From positions 29,312,698 to 29,376,697 of the forward strand of contig OY992833.1 in NCBI GenBank assembly GCA_963921425.1: a stretch of DNA of 64,000 nt, written 5' to 3'. Under the pieces are notes generated by a model, which worked only from the letters and a program-made list of their open reading frames with translations, searched no databases and had not been told where the DNA came from. The stretch comes from Dryas octopetala (Eukaryota; Streptophyta; Magnoliopsida; Rosales; Rosaceae). This document shows, in pieces, positions 17,538 to 31,009 of the stretch. The position numbers were made by a program, and so were the translations under genes. Within the stretch, counting starts at the first letter, position 1; each line of letters starts with the position of its first letter.

Positions 17538-18289
17538 GGCTGTGACTCTGTAGAGTGTAGACTATCAAGTAAGAATGAATTGATCCTATTTAGGTCTGCT
17601 TATTTTCCTTTTTTATTTGCCTTTTGAGTTTTTTCTTGGTTTAACTGGCCTCAAAGGCCCAAAAGCAGTAGACTACCACTGGCCCACGGAACTGGGCCTT
17701 GCAAACCCAACTATATCATAAAGAATTCAAGAGTGGAACTGCAGGGGATCCTCAAGAACTGTGCAACCCAGATCAAAATTGAAGTTAGTCTGCGCAAGTT
17801 GATCAGCAACAAAGTTCTTTTCTCAGTGAACATGCACAGCTCAATAACCAAGACTAGATTTCCATGATAAATTGGAGTACTGGTAATTTTGTTCAGTCAT
17901 TATTGGTAACATGTACATTTTTCCTTCTCTTCTTTCTCTTGGTTATGTTATATAATTCAGTTGTTATTGAACTTAATGATTTTCTAGGCCTTCTCTTGTT
18001 TGTTGGCCTTCTCAACATTTTGTGGCTCCAAGGAAACATGCATGGATAGAAGGTGAGTATCACAGTATACTAATGTATTTGCATCATTTTCTTTCCATTT
18101 CATTGATGAAGAAATTTTTTGTATACAAGTTTGAACAAATGTTCCCAACAATCTATGCCCCGAACAAAAAGAGATACGTTGATGTGTTGTTACATCAACT
18201 TGAATGAGCTCAACAAGGTTCCTCTTGGAAACATTTGTTCCGAAAACACCCCGCATCGAATTCTATATCCAACTGTTGCCAATGGGGCA
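17538..18289. other. Spacer between zinc-ribbon gene and PHO1;H1
   Basis: About 750 bases holding the upstream region of the zinc-ribbon gene (minus) and the 3' flank of the PHO1;H1-like gene (minus). Open frames (17864-18049, 17984-18256) show no domain and partly overlap the last PHO1 exon's flank; I support no gene here. Confidence 0.5.
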
Positions 18290-21200
18290 TCAGTCTTGTT
18301 CATCCACTTCATGAAAAGGCAGTGGTACTGTTTTAACTGCTCTAAACTTGCCTGCATTATTTAGATGCTCATTCTCCAACCTGGACCATTGCAACAAATT
18401 GTTCATTAGAGCTACAGAATAGGGTATAATTCAGTTTCATGTTAGTTGTCTGCATATGGCTGCACATGTGGACTGATAAGAATAAGAATCACTTAGATTT
18501 GGGGGATTTGAGATTTTACCTGAAAAAGTTCCACAGCCCTCTTCTAATGACTTCAAGGGCTGCTAAAAATAGCGTAGTTACTCCGTGGTCCACATGTCCA
18601 AAACTTGAGTGAAGAACAGTTTGCAACCAAGCTAGCCTGAGAATAAGGTTCAGTCCCTGCATATAACATCCAAAATAGTGCTCAACACCGGATTCGGAAA
18701 CTGTCAAACTGAGAAGACCTAAACTGTAACCTAGAAAGAAAACACAGATATTGTTTCTATGATGTATGCGTACATAGTCTCAGACAACATCTACTTCTTT
18801 GTTGACATATTGTCTTCTGTGAATTAGACTGGGAGAATATTCTTCTATAATGGCATGCATTATCAGTATTTTGTTTTAAGAATATGTTCATTATCCAATT
18901 TATGACTTTTTATCTTGATCATTTGCAAGATGCTAATATCTAGTAGTTGGATAATCATGGTTCAGTAAGTTTGTCAGAGACTAACTTGGGTACCAAATGT
19001 ATGCCAATGGCCCATAGACTCTTAAACTTTCATGAACTAACAAAGAGAGAGAGGACCATGACATATACCATGGAGAAGTAGTAAATGATCTTTCGGCGAA
19101 GCATTAATTCATTCCTAAGCAATGGATTCTTGGAATTCATTTGTAGCAAACCCCAATCCTTTACAAAGTCCCAATACAATTGGTACACTGTTGCAAAAGT
19201 TGACATGACCACAACAAGACAGAGCCATCCAACACTCTTTTCTTTCTCATAAGCCACTTTAACTCCTGCTGCTAACATGGCTGATACATACTTGCCTAGA
19301 TTGACAAGGTGGCTTGTCTGTCCCTCATCAAACCACCGCCGAGCACACTAGAAATCAAATTAGGCAAAAATCTTTGTCAGATTATGTTTGAGTCCATTGA
19401 AGAAAAAAGACAATAAAGATCAAAGCAAAGAGCAACAGAGTCGAGCAGTATACCTGCATTGCTCTCCAGTAATAGGGTAGAAATGACACGGCATTAGCAA
19501 GATCTCGGTAGTGCCCTGCCTTCCTGCAATGATTATAGTCCTGAGTTTTGAAGCTCCCAGTTATGTAGTAACATGCCACATACTCAAGATTCCTAAGCAT
19601 TGGAACCTATTGAATATAATAAAGCTATTGTTATGATAAATTAGAAAAGTTAATGACTTGAGGAACTCCAATAGGTTTCAGTGCTCAACAATACCTGACT
19701 ACAAAGTTGATCTGCCATGAAGAAGTCCAGCATGACAACCTGCACACAGAAAACACAAATCAATTAGGCACATAATATGAATGGTATATAACATGCTTTC
19801 AGATATTGAGCAAGGTGTCTGTTTTGATCATGATTGCTTTTAAGTTGGAGATATGCAGTACCTTGTACAGAGGTGACAAAATGATATTTCTTATCACACG
19901 AAGAAGGCGGCAACGGCTTGACCTGTAGATGATGTTGAAGGGGCACACAAGTAATAATAGAAACATCTGCACATTTAGAAGAAAGTTAAAACAACTGATG
20001 ACTAATATTTGCCTTCCATTTCTACTTTATTATGTCATGAGTTGAAGAATTTACCAATAAAAGAAGGCCAGGGATTGCTTGAACTTGGGTGTATGAATAG
20101 CCTTTTGTTAGCAATGACAAATGAACAAACATGACCCCCACTACAACAGTCATGGATGTGGTACAGATCAAGAACACATCTCTGTACTTAAGCTCCAACA
20201 TTGGGGACAGTTCAAAGATGAAGCTGTAATTTATCCGAGTCTTTCTCCATGCAAAAATGTTGCAACCATACAGGAAGAAGTGTAGAAACAGTAGGCTGAA
20301 CATGCTGCAAAACAATAAGTCTGTTTCTTTAGCTTCCTTGTTTACACTTTACATCCAATTTCTACATTCTTAATTAAGCCTTGAAGAAAAATGGTGCTAA
20401 AGAAATTTATTGCAGCACTAGTACTTGCCTGAGTACAGGGTAGGCAGTTTCCATGTAGACTGAATGTGGCTGCCGTCTGTACAGCCCCGTGATATGAGCC
20501 ATAATGACATATCCGGCAAAGAGTGCGATAAAACACCCGGCAAATAGACCTGATAACAACTAAAGAAGATAAGTCATCACTTGTTATGCAATCCCAAGTA
20601 TTACATATTACAGAATTTCGTTCAGATGAAGAAAATTCGTCAAATTAGGATATGGGTTCATGGTTATGTACCTAGTTATTGCAGTTCAATGTGTAACAAA
20701 TTAGTGTAAAGCTAAACATACTAATGAGTTAATTTCACAATGTCATGTATGAGGAAGAGGGGTTTACAATGTTATGTTTCAAATTTTTTATGTTCCACTT
20801 CCTTTTCTGCTAGACAAGAATGGAAGACCCCACCTGCAGATTATAATGAAATGTGACAAAGTTCCAAAAGATGGAGGTGGTGTGTGTCTATCGCACAAGT
20901 CCAGCATAGGTACGTCACTCATTTAGGAAGTGTCCATGCCTGCTAGTTTGGCACCGCACTGAGGAAACAAAATAGTGCTACCCTCTAGGTGTTGATGGGC
21001 CTTTTAAGGTTCAACCTTTGTACAATAAAAAAATTGTCCCAAAGAAAACAATGGGAAAGCATGAGACCTGTGCTTTAATGCCCACCCAAAAAAGCCTAGT
21101 GGCCTAATGGGTCCATGCTTATATTTCTTAAATCTTATTATATGGCCACAAAATGAACAAACTTTAAGCTTAAAGTTGATAAAGAAAAATCACTTGGGTA

Positions 21201-23263
21201 TTTTATAATTTATGATTTTCATATTATTGTTCATCATAATTTGTAATTAAACTGGCGTGGACTTACCAATGAAGAATGTTACAGTGTGTGATTCTTTACG
21301 CTGATGTGGTTTAAGGTATTTCATGGCCTTCCTTCGGTCTTCTTCAGCAAAGTGTTTGATAAATAGCTCCTCAACTTCATCTGCTAGATTCATCACCTGT
21401 CATTTCTGAAACTAGTAAGCAAATCTACTGGTTGACAAAGTTGTTTTTTTTTGGGGATTTATGTGTCAGACAAGCATATCTAAGTTCGATTTATGTATGA
21501 GTTAATGGCATCCATTGTGCAGTCATGAAGTATAGGATCAATGGCCACTAGACATTGTCGGCAAATATTTGGATGAAATGTTAAGTGGTGGCCAACATCT
21601 GAACATGATCCAACCATAATATCATGCAAAAATGTTCACAGAAATTAGATATTTACTTAGCAGTCTAAAACTTGGCTTAGTCAAGTACCTTATCTGAGCT
21701 GTTGAAATAGGAACTCTCAACCACTTTTAGATAAATGGGAAGAACTTGTTTTTCAGTGACCTAAAAAAAACCCAAATAAGAAAAACCCTTTTTATTACAT
21801 AATCAAATCAAATTGCAATGCTTGAAAAGAAGTTAAAGTCATGCATTTACTTACTTTGTCAAACTTCTTTAAAATCTTTATAAAAGCAAGCATGTTCAAG
21901 TTCCTGAAAATGATTAGTATTGTGGACAACACGTAAGCTTCTCTGCCTCATCAAATTAAATTCAAACACGTAATAACAACAAGATCGTTTACTTTTTGAA
22001 GCTTGAAAATTTATACATCTAAGAGGTTTGAGAATTAAGAATGATGTATACCTGTAAGTTTTGAGATATCCTAACCCTTTATAGAGCTCAATGAAAGCTC
22101 CTCTGATCATCTTATCGGCGTGATGCAACTTCGTTTTGTTGATGTGGAGCTTACTGCCTTCTGAACTGCATTTCTTTGACGACTGATTGACCAGATCTTC
22201 CCGCACTAAATAACTGATTGCTGAGAAGGTGCGTGAAGGGGTTGTCAGAGGAATGTTTATCTTCAAGTTCTTGCCTTGGCAATTGAAAGAGCGACTTGAG
22301 ACAGTCCTCAGTTTCCCAATATCCTCACTTTTCATCCTCATTGGTTTGCCCAATTCACCTGATATTGAGTCTTCTGTGTATGCCACTTCATTTTTCTCCA
22401 AGTCATCTGTGCACTCTTGCAGCTGTTCTTGCTCTGTTTTTTCCTTTACAGAGTCCTCCTCTGTATGCAAGAAAACAACCATCAGAAACTAATCACGGAC
22501 CATCAATTTTTGGTTTCAATGGTATGACACTAAATTAGAAACATTTAGTGAGTCTGTATTGGCATAAATTCAAGAGATTGTGGGACCCTGAAGTGAAGCT
22601 TTTGGTACTGGGACTCAGACATTTTGTTAAGTACTGAATTGAAGCAAACTAGAAAAAATATACATGGGAAGTATGCCAAAAAGCATAATATAAAGATGTG
22701 GGTTAGTCTGTATATATGCATGCATGTCAAAAATGTTGTATCTTATACACTACATAGAAAAATTATTACTTAACTATGTGTAAGAATGAATCATGACTCT
22801 CCTTAAGTTGGCCAAAACAGGTCAATTTAAAGTTGGTGTGCATTTTGTTGCTCATTTGATTGCAAATTAAGAAAACTTGAAATATATATACATACCAGAT
22901 GAGAAGGTGCATGATATAGAGGCATCTTCCTTGGAGTCCTGTGCAGATGCTCCTTTGCCGCGCTGTTGCTTGAAAGCAGTTTTGAGCTCAATGAGTATAC
23001 CCATCTGTTTCCTCAAGGACTCCCCTCTATCCATGAACTCTTTCTCCTTTGTTTTGTAGAACTGATTAACCTTGTTGAGTTGAAGGTCCAAGCAAGCAAA
23101 AAACTCTATTGCAGCATCAATATCAGAAAATTGCTCCAACAGTTCAGTCTCATACATGTCTCCCTTACTTGCTGATGAGGCAAGCTTCTTATGAACCTGG
23201 TATATACATATGAAATTACAATTAGTATCAGAAAAATGAACATAACAATATGAAAGAATAGAG

Positions 23264-23311
<48 letters not shown>

Positions 23312-23561
23312 AGAGAGAATGAGTGAGTACATGTATGAGTTCATGTTCTCTATGTTGATGGCCAAACAAAGAGAAATTCCTTATAGAAGTGAAGAGAGTG
23401 TTGGATAAAGAGCCATTTTGGTGCTTAGTAGGTGTTTTGTTGTTGTTAGTGTTAAGGAGATGGATTTTTTTGAGGTCCTTCTTGAGTTGCCAGTAATCCA
23501 CAAATGCATCTTTCCATTCAGGGACTAGTTGTCCCTCAAACTGCTTAGAGAACTTCACCAT
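18290..23561 (-). CDS. PHO1;H1: SPX-EXS phosphate exporter, PHO1;H1 type
   Basis: Fourteen exons (minus) join in frame into 790 residues: 23331-23561, 22896-23196, 22052-22460, 21855-21903, 21689-21760, 21267-21396, 20429-20549, 20055-20304, 19862-19966, 19695-19739, 19454-19606, 19069-19347, 18520-18656, 18290-18380. Seen: the SPX domain starts [20 protein letters not shown] and ends with the basic [16 protein letters not shown] (residues 315-330) that binds inositol pyrophosphates in this family. Membrane segments follow, then the EXS domain (about 560-760: [40 protein letters not shown]). Known: PHO1 proteins load phosphate into xylem; PHO1;H1 is induced by phosphate starvation in Arabidopsis (784 residues). 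The start was chosen at MVKFSKQ to fit the family, although the frame is open a further 41 codons upstream. The intron after exon 7 has a GC donor. Confidence 0.96.
23261..23309 (+). repeat. (GA)n microsatellite in PHO1;H1 intron 1
   Basis: A near-perfect GA run of over 20 units lies between coding exons 1 and 2; on the transcribed strand it reads CT. It starts about 20 bases beyond the donor site of exon 1. Confidence 0.95.
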
Positions 23562-26500
23562 CTTCTCCTCTCTTTGTTGAGCTTTAAGTTGAGCTGAGAG
23601 AGAAGTAGGAAGAAGAGCTACCTCTTCTACTTGTATATGATTTGTGTAGCCTTGTGAGTGTTCAATGGAAGCCCATGAAGACATTATTTATGGGGTTGGG
23701 AAAAAGGAATTTTGATTGATGTGCTCGTACCGATGCTCATCAGCACATTCTAAAATATCCTTTTTGCACTTATACCATCCTATGCTTCCTCCACTTGGAA
23801 GTTGAAGGGTATAGTGGCCAGCTTCGCCGGAAAGTTACCAAACCACCACCGGATGCTGCTATGACTTCTCACCCAATATGTGCTCATGAACATTTGATGG
23901 CTTTGGATTTTAAAGTGGTAGAGAGTGGGACCAACTTACCAAATTCAATTCAAAAAATATATATATATATATATATGAGAAGAAGGGCTCTTAGAGTGAA
24001 GAAATTTAGTTATCCAATCAAAACTAATTGGTAATAGGTGAGTAGCCTAAGAACTTATAAACTCTTATGCAAAACTCTTAATTATAAGACAATACTCCAC
24101 ATTCTCATAAGGAGGACATCATTTGTCATTTAAGAGATTTTTGCTTTTTAATTTAAGAAATAGGAAAATCGAACTTGAAACCTCTCCAACATTATGGAGA
24201 GAAATACTACTAAATCAACCATAGGCTAGTTGGTGTTATTTAAGAAAACTAGCAAAGTTGTTTCTTTGTGAAAAATATAGTATATTTGCCTTCGAAATTA
24301 CTACCAAAGGTCCAAAACCCCTCTGTTTTACAACTAGTGTGCATATGATCAAAGGGTACTTTAGACACTTGGTAAGCAGTGCCCCATAAGTAAGTCAAGG
24401 GCTGCTTAATTATTTGTGAAAGTGAAGCTTATTGGCTAAAGTATTTATAAGCACACAAAGATCACCTCTAATTAGACCAGCCTGATTTCCACTAATTTGA
24501 AGATAACTCAGAGTTTCAATTATCTTTCATGCCTTTCATTAAGCAGCCAATACTTTTGTTTGCAGTATAAAGTAGGGACTAGATCGTGTTATGATATTAA
24601 TATATGCTACATTAGGCTCAAAAACGATCACCAGGATCATAAAAAATTATTTCATTAATGGGTAACAGTAAAACTTCGAAATGCAGAGTAGGCTTTTGGG
24701 TGGTATATATACGCCAAAATTAAACCAACCTACAGATGCTTATAATGCTTATTGGACTATTCCAAGTCGAAAAGGTACTTTAGATATCATTTCCATGAAA
24801 TGCATGTAAAAGAAAAAAAAAGTAACACAAGTTATACAACACAATATTGCCACGTACATCATAACAGTGGAACTATCTTTTTTAGACATTTTATAAATAC
24901 TTTTTACCACCACTTTTTTTTTAAAATAATTGAATTGAACATGAGAAAATGGATAGTGGGACCAATTAATCATCGATTAAGTAAATTTTTATTTAGAATA
25001 TAGTTCAAATTGATAACGTAATATACCACATATCTAATATTTCAATATTACTCATGTGTGTTAATACCAGTAAGATTAGTTAAGCTAAGTAGCTATATAG
25101 TACTAGTGGTTCTAGTAGGCAATGGTGGTGGGTTGTAAGGGAATTAAGAGGTTCCATGCATATATGAATATGATATAATGTTCTATTCGTTTGTTCTAAA
25201 TCCACTCATCCATTGGCAACTTGTCAACATGATCGACCAGATCGACCTTCCACCAACAAAACCAAAAAATAAGCTGCCCTGTTCCCGGCCCTAGCTGCTA
25301 TTATCTTTTTTTATCGTTTGTTCTTCTTAGACATTGATTGCAGCCATCAACATTTTGGTTGTGGAAAATTGACAGCGTGACTATGAAAAGATACCCCTAT
25401 TATTTTTTCTCACATCCGTACTCTCTCTCTCTCTCTCTCATATATTTTGTTGCATGCATAGTGCCCTTGTGTAGGAAACCAATATAGTTCATTTACTGTT
25501 CCTCATCTGGAAAATAATAATAATAAAGAATATGTAGTCAATTGTCATTACAATCGATATTCTTTCTTAGAAAAACATAAGAATATTTCTTGGTATAAAC
25601 ATGTTTTTGTCCCTTTACAAATGTTATAATTTCATATTGTTAATTTAGAACATTGATCGTCTGAAATTTTTATTAAAAAATGTGTAATTTAGATTAATAA
25701 TATAACAATATAATATATTCAACTATCTGATAAGAAAATATTACTTATTACTTGTATACAATTTCATTTATTTATTTATTATTATTTTTTTTTTGCCATT
25801 GAAACTTCATTAAAAGAAGGGAAACCCAAGTATACAATTTCATTAATTTAAAAAGTTGGAAGCTGGTTAATTACATTGTTTAAAATTGAGAGACAAAAAT
25901 TTAAAGATGGAATTTCAGTTAAAGGGAGGGGAATAAAAGGCTACCAGGAAATCAAAGGTTTTAGGCATATATATGGAGAGAGCCAATTAGAAGCCATGAA
26001 AATGATGATCTGATTCGGATGGCATATTTGGGTGCTCCCATGCAGACAGACCCAACTCATCTCTCTGTCCTTTCCCTCCCTCCCTTCATTTAATTACATT
26101 ATCATCATTATTATCAAATATATCTTCTACTCTGCCTGGTTAATTTAATTACCAAAAGTAGAAAAATTAAAAAAATTGACCCACATAACCTATGAGGCTA
26201 TGATCTATATATTTACTATAATTAATAGGGTAGAAGTGTAGAACACACTAGTACACTTTTCATCAATGAAATATGGTCAATGCAATTAGGATTAATTACT
26301 TTTGACCTTTTTATGAGAGTGCTGTTAATTTTAGTTAATCAACTAAAGCATTTGAGCATTTAGTTAATTTGACACCTTTATTCATCCCACGGACATGTGT
26401 TGTTAATCCTCATCAGCCTATGGAGCATTTCTGACCATTATGCAAAAAGGCATTATCTTTAGAAGATCCATCATATCAATTCAGAGAGAAAAATTCTCAA

Positions 26501-27396
26501 ACAAAAATTTAAAAAGAAAAAAGAAAAACAGAGTGAGCATTGATGGGTTTGATGAATCTATTCATTATTTTCAATTTTTCATGTCTGAATGCTTGCACAA
26601 GCTTGAGCTGCTGAGCTCATCAATCTATATATGTCGTAGATAAAATGTTCCCACATTCGAGAATGAGATGCCACTCTTCAATTATACACACCTGGCCTCC
26701 AATCGTACTAATATATTTGTCCTATACCTAATAATACAATCAATATTATGCATGCAATTAATAAAGAAATTTCTGACCTTCAAAGTATATATGATGAGTA
26801 AGATGATCGATTCTAGGCATACGATTCTTGGTTATGGTTCTGAAAAATGCCCTGAAAATCAATCATGTTAAATAAGAATATCCCCCCAAATTTAGAGAAA
26901 AAAAAATTCCCATGTTGTCTCCTTTAATATAGCTTGAAAACTCATTGATGATGATTCAATGAAGGCATATACTTTAATGCTTACTAATAATGGTTCTATC
27001 CTCTGTGAGGGGTGGCCATAATTGAACTAGATTAAACCATATCCACCATGGATTTTCTGCTAGTATATGCTCTACTTTGCATCTTGCATGCATGCCTTAT
27101 CATCCCTTGGTTTTGGAATGGCAGGTAACGGATTTTGATTCTCCCAAACGTGCTGAGAACCATCTAAATTTTCTAGCTAGCTAGCCAGTCTTTGGGAGGT
27201 TGTTTGGAGGGTAAGAAAGTGGGGATCATGGAAAGTTTGATGTGGATATATGTGAAATGTAACTAAATGAATTGGTACCATGTGTCGGGGCATTGAGTAT
27301 ATTCGTACTAAAATTTCTTTTATACAGTTTAATAACATAAAATTATTGTCAGATTATCTGATAATAGAACATTATTCTTAATATATATATATAGTC

Positions 27397-27891
27397 GGCC
27401 AAATAATACTTTTGGTCCTTATACTTTTATGAAATTTTCATTTTGGTCATGTTCTTTTAATTTTGGTAATTTCAATTATGTACTTCCAATACTGTAGCAA
27501 TTAAGTTCAAATCGTTAACCTCGTTTAAATTATTGATAAAAAATCCAACGTGCAAATTATGTGAGTGACATTTCGGATATCTTACTTTACCTAGATGCTT
27601 ATGTAAGACCATACCCGACATTGAACGCAATCAGTTTGGAAACATAAGAAGTTTTAACATCGAACTGAATATTTTAAATGGCAGGTAAGGACGTAAAATA
27701 AACATCTAGGTAGAAATGTCTAAAGTGTCACTCGTGTACGAAGTACGTGCTTCTACATTAAATTTTCTGTCAATAATTTAAATGATATTAACTATTTGAA
27801 TTTAATTGCTATCATATAAAAAATATAAGACTAAAATTGCCAAAAATAAAAATATAGGACCAAAGTGAAAGACCAAAAATGTCATTCGGCC
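27397..27891. mobile_element. MITE with long inverted repeats, about 495 bp
   Basis: The left end GGCCAAATAATACTTTTGGT and the complement of the right end GGCCGAATGACATTTTTGGT match. The mirror similarity continues inward for over 200 bases per side (for example TAGCAATTAAGTTCAAATCG against TAGCAATTAAATTCAAATAG, then TTTAAATTATTGA on both). TATATAG-like sequence flanks both ends, possibly a target duplication, but the region is TA-rich. Non-coding. Confidence 0.68.
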
Positions 27892-28226
27892 TATATAGCC
27901 TTATACATAAAGAAATTCATTGTTAGGTAGACACGCAGTCCTACGACTTAATCAGGATCATTGCTTGGCTGACTTGGATTATATTCTTCATATTTGATCA
28001 ATCAGGATCATTATCTTCCAGAGTGTTGGAAAGGAAGATAATGGAAATATGGTCAATCTGATTCTTTCACTAGCAATTAATCCAATGAATTAGTACCATA
28101 TGTCGCCCTAAGTTTTAAACTGGGTTCTGCAGTATATTACTAGATTATACTTGTATTTAAAGTTTATTATCCCAAGAATATTATTAAACAAAGAAAGCCA
28201 TATGCTAATACAAAGTACTTAATTGG

Positions 28227-28299
28227 TTTTGTATAATAGTTGCTTTTCTTTGTTTTTTGGTATAATAGTTGCTTTTTTTTGTATAATAGTTGCTTTAAT
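28227..28299 (+). repeat. Three tandem copies of a TTGTATAATAGTTGCTTT unit
   Basis: The unit GTATAATAGTTGCTTT recurs at 28231, 28260 (with T-rich filler before it) and 28281. Local slippage-type repeat in the spacer. Confidence 0.8.
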
Positions 28300-29139
28300 T
28301 AATCCAATGAAAAGACAAAGATATCGATTTTGCTTTTCTTTTTTTGGTCCTGGAATAATCGTGTACTGTAGCTTCCCAGTTGGTCTGTTTATTACCTAAT
28401 GCAAATTAAAGTAAAATATTAGGGAATAGAGAGACAGAAAACGTACAAATCGATATCAAAATCATCAGTCACGTACTCACGTGTACTAGGATTTTAAAAC
28501 ATTATGGTTCTCAGAAAGAATCAGAAATTCAGAATAACCTTTTTGACATTTTTGAAGATTTTTTTTTATGAAAAGATTTTGAAGATTAAGATTAAGATCG
28601 ATTATTAGCTAGCATCATAATTTTAATTTTAATCCACTTTTTTCATTCCGATTGGGAAGCTAAACAGTAAAGTTTAGAATTTGAAACAGTGAAAATAATT
28701 AAAAAGCAATCCAAAATGCATATTGCATACATAGCTTTGGGTTTGTTCTTTGGTTCATTTTTTTTCAAAATTAAAATAACTTTATATTCTGCCTTACTAG
28801 AGAGTACTTTTATTTCATTTCCGTTCAATCGGTATTCGTTAATTGCTTAAATTTTAGAATTTAAACTCAATAAGTTAAAAGCAAAAAACGCAAAAGCCCT
28901 ATGTCCATGCATGGAAAACATAGATAGCATCAAGTGTAGAGTGAGCATTTGGACTAAACACCACTTGTGTGTCAGGACTTTAGTAAAAGGGCAGTCACAT
29001 CTAGATTTTATTAATGTAGAATGTATTAAGTTTAAATTGACAACTCATATATATTAAGAAAAATTAGAGTTTAGTATTTTTAATATTTCTTATTTTAAAA
29101 AAAATTTATGATTTTTTTTTCTTCTAAATAAAGCCCTTA

Positions 29140-29240
29140 GGGTACGGGTTCACTTCATACATTCTTAGGATATAGAATGAGGTTTGTGAAAGTTGCATGT
29201 TAAGTTTTAACTCTGAGATTTTGGGTAGAGCCAACAAAGC
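29140..29240 (+). repeat. Dispersed repeat, copy 1 of 3
   Basis: The stretch with TTGCATGTTAAGTTTTAACT followed by a GAGATTTTGGGT-like run recurs near 31405-31500 in the same orientation and near 31010-31110 in the opposite orientation. It is non-coding and imperfectly conserved. Confidence 0.5.
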
Positions 29241-30235
29241 AGGGCTTGAAAAAAAATAAAAATACACTGTCGAACATTAAAAAATGACCGTCAAGAACTT
29301 GGCACCTGATATGTGTGAAAAAATTGTAACTAATGAACCAATATTATGTAATATGAAATGATTACAATATTATTGAACTTTAATTAGAATTTTAAAAGTC
29401 ATAAAATTTTAGTCAATACATTATTAAATTAGAGAATCTAAATAAAAATTTTCCTATATATTATCCTCCCTTTATAACTCATACACAGCCACGGAGCCAC
29501 CATACTGAATATTAATAAGGAATAAAGCTATCATTGTGGATAGTGGCTGAGGGTTAGTCATTATAACACCCAAAAGAAACCGACACCGACACATATAAGA
29601 GTCTCAAATGACAAAATGAAAGTGGCTGAGCTATATCAGTTGTAGTTCTATGGTATTCTAGTAGCTAGTAGCTAGTGATGGATCTTGATCTCAAATTCTC
29701 ACAAAATGTTACATTAATATCATCGATTGGTTTGGATCTAGATGTTCTAGCGCTATATATTAATATATTTGTAAATTAATTTGTTTCTCCCCTGGCGCGC
29801 CATGATCATATTTATGTTGAAAAGAGGAAATTAATTAATAATGCATATGCATGCATTATATTTCCATATATCATAGCTAGCTAGTAGAAGCAGTTTATAC
29901 TTGATACCTAGTATAATTCGATCACATGTAAAAATTATGGGCAAGTGCAGGCATAGATTGTGCATGTACTAGATAAGAGATGGCTTGGATATCTAAGGGA
30001 ATATTACCATGCTTCTTTTTTCCCAGACGATCAATACATGAGCTTGAGTACTATTAAATATGGTCCCAAGGGCCAAAACCCAAAGTAAAAAGCACCCCTA
30101 AAATATAAAAAGCTGAAGAACCTTACAGGCTACCTGCATGATTTGAATAAGATCCAAATATGGAATATTGTTTGAATTGAGTGTACATGCAGTTTAAGGA
30201 TTTGAATCCATATAATACAATAATATGGGGAAAAA

Positions 30236-30350
30236 ATAATTTTGATCCTTGTATTTTATTTAAAAAACAAATTTGGTACTTGTGATTTTAAAATTCTGCA
30301 TTTGGTTATTGTGTTTTATGTCGTTTGCAATATTAGGACAATTTTAACAA
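30236..30350 (+). repeat. Half-element resembling a MITE arm
   Basis: TTTTGATCCTTGTATTTTAT followed by TTTGGTACTTGTGATTTTA resembles the arm style of the element at 27397-27891 (repeated TTTGGTCCTTATAC-like phrases). I found no matching right arm nearby, so this may be a degraded single end. Confidence 0.35.
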
Positions 30351-31009
30351 TACTCAAAATTTCAATTTTGAGATAAATTATCCATTTGTTTTCAAGAAAA
30401 TTTTTGTTAGGGATTGAAATACCATCTTATGGGTTTTCTAAAACTAATTGCAATTTTCAATTTTTTATTTATTTGCTAAAGAGATTGAGGCTCACAACAT
30501 TTTTATAGTTTGAACTTTAAGTTTGTAATTTCTTTATATTTTTGTTTTAAATCAAATTTAATGTTATATACATTATCGAGTAAAACTCACGCGTTTAAAC
30601 AAATTATTAGTTTCGATTTGAATTTTTTTTTTTATGTTGGATGCAAAATGTTTTAAAATTGTGCCCAATTTCCGTTTGGATATATATGTCTTACTCACAT
30701 AATTAAATCACTATAAAGTCTATAATATATGCATATGTAAAGTTTGGTCAAAGAACTTATTTAAAACTCATGGTACATAGCTTTTAATAGAATTGCTATT
30801 ATCAGGAGATTTAGAATTGCTATAATTATGAGAACTATTTTATAAGAGTTCTTCGATTAATCTAATGACACATATTTTTATTAACTTAAATACTTATCTA
30901 TATTCATTTTAGGGAGATTTAGAGTTCAGTCCATTTTATAAGTCTTTCTTAGATTAAAACTAGTAGTGATTTAAAATTTTTAATTAAGTCCTTTTATTTT
31001 TCTTCTTTT

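Noticed and set aside
23200-23207. P1BS-like GTATATAC in PHO1;H1 intron 1
   Set aside because: It sits in the polypyrimidine/acceptor zone of exon 2 within TA-rich sequence; a chance match is likely and PHR1 sites are expected in the promoter.
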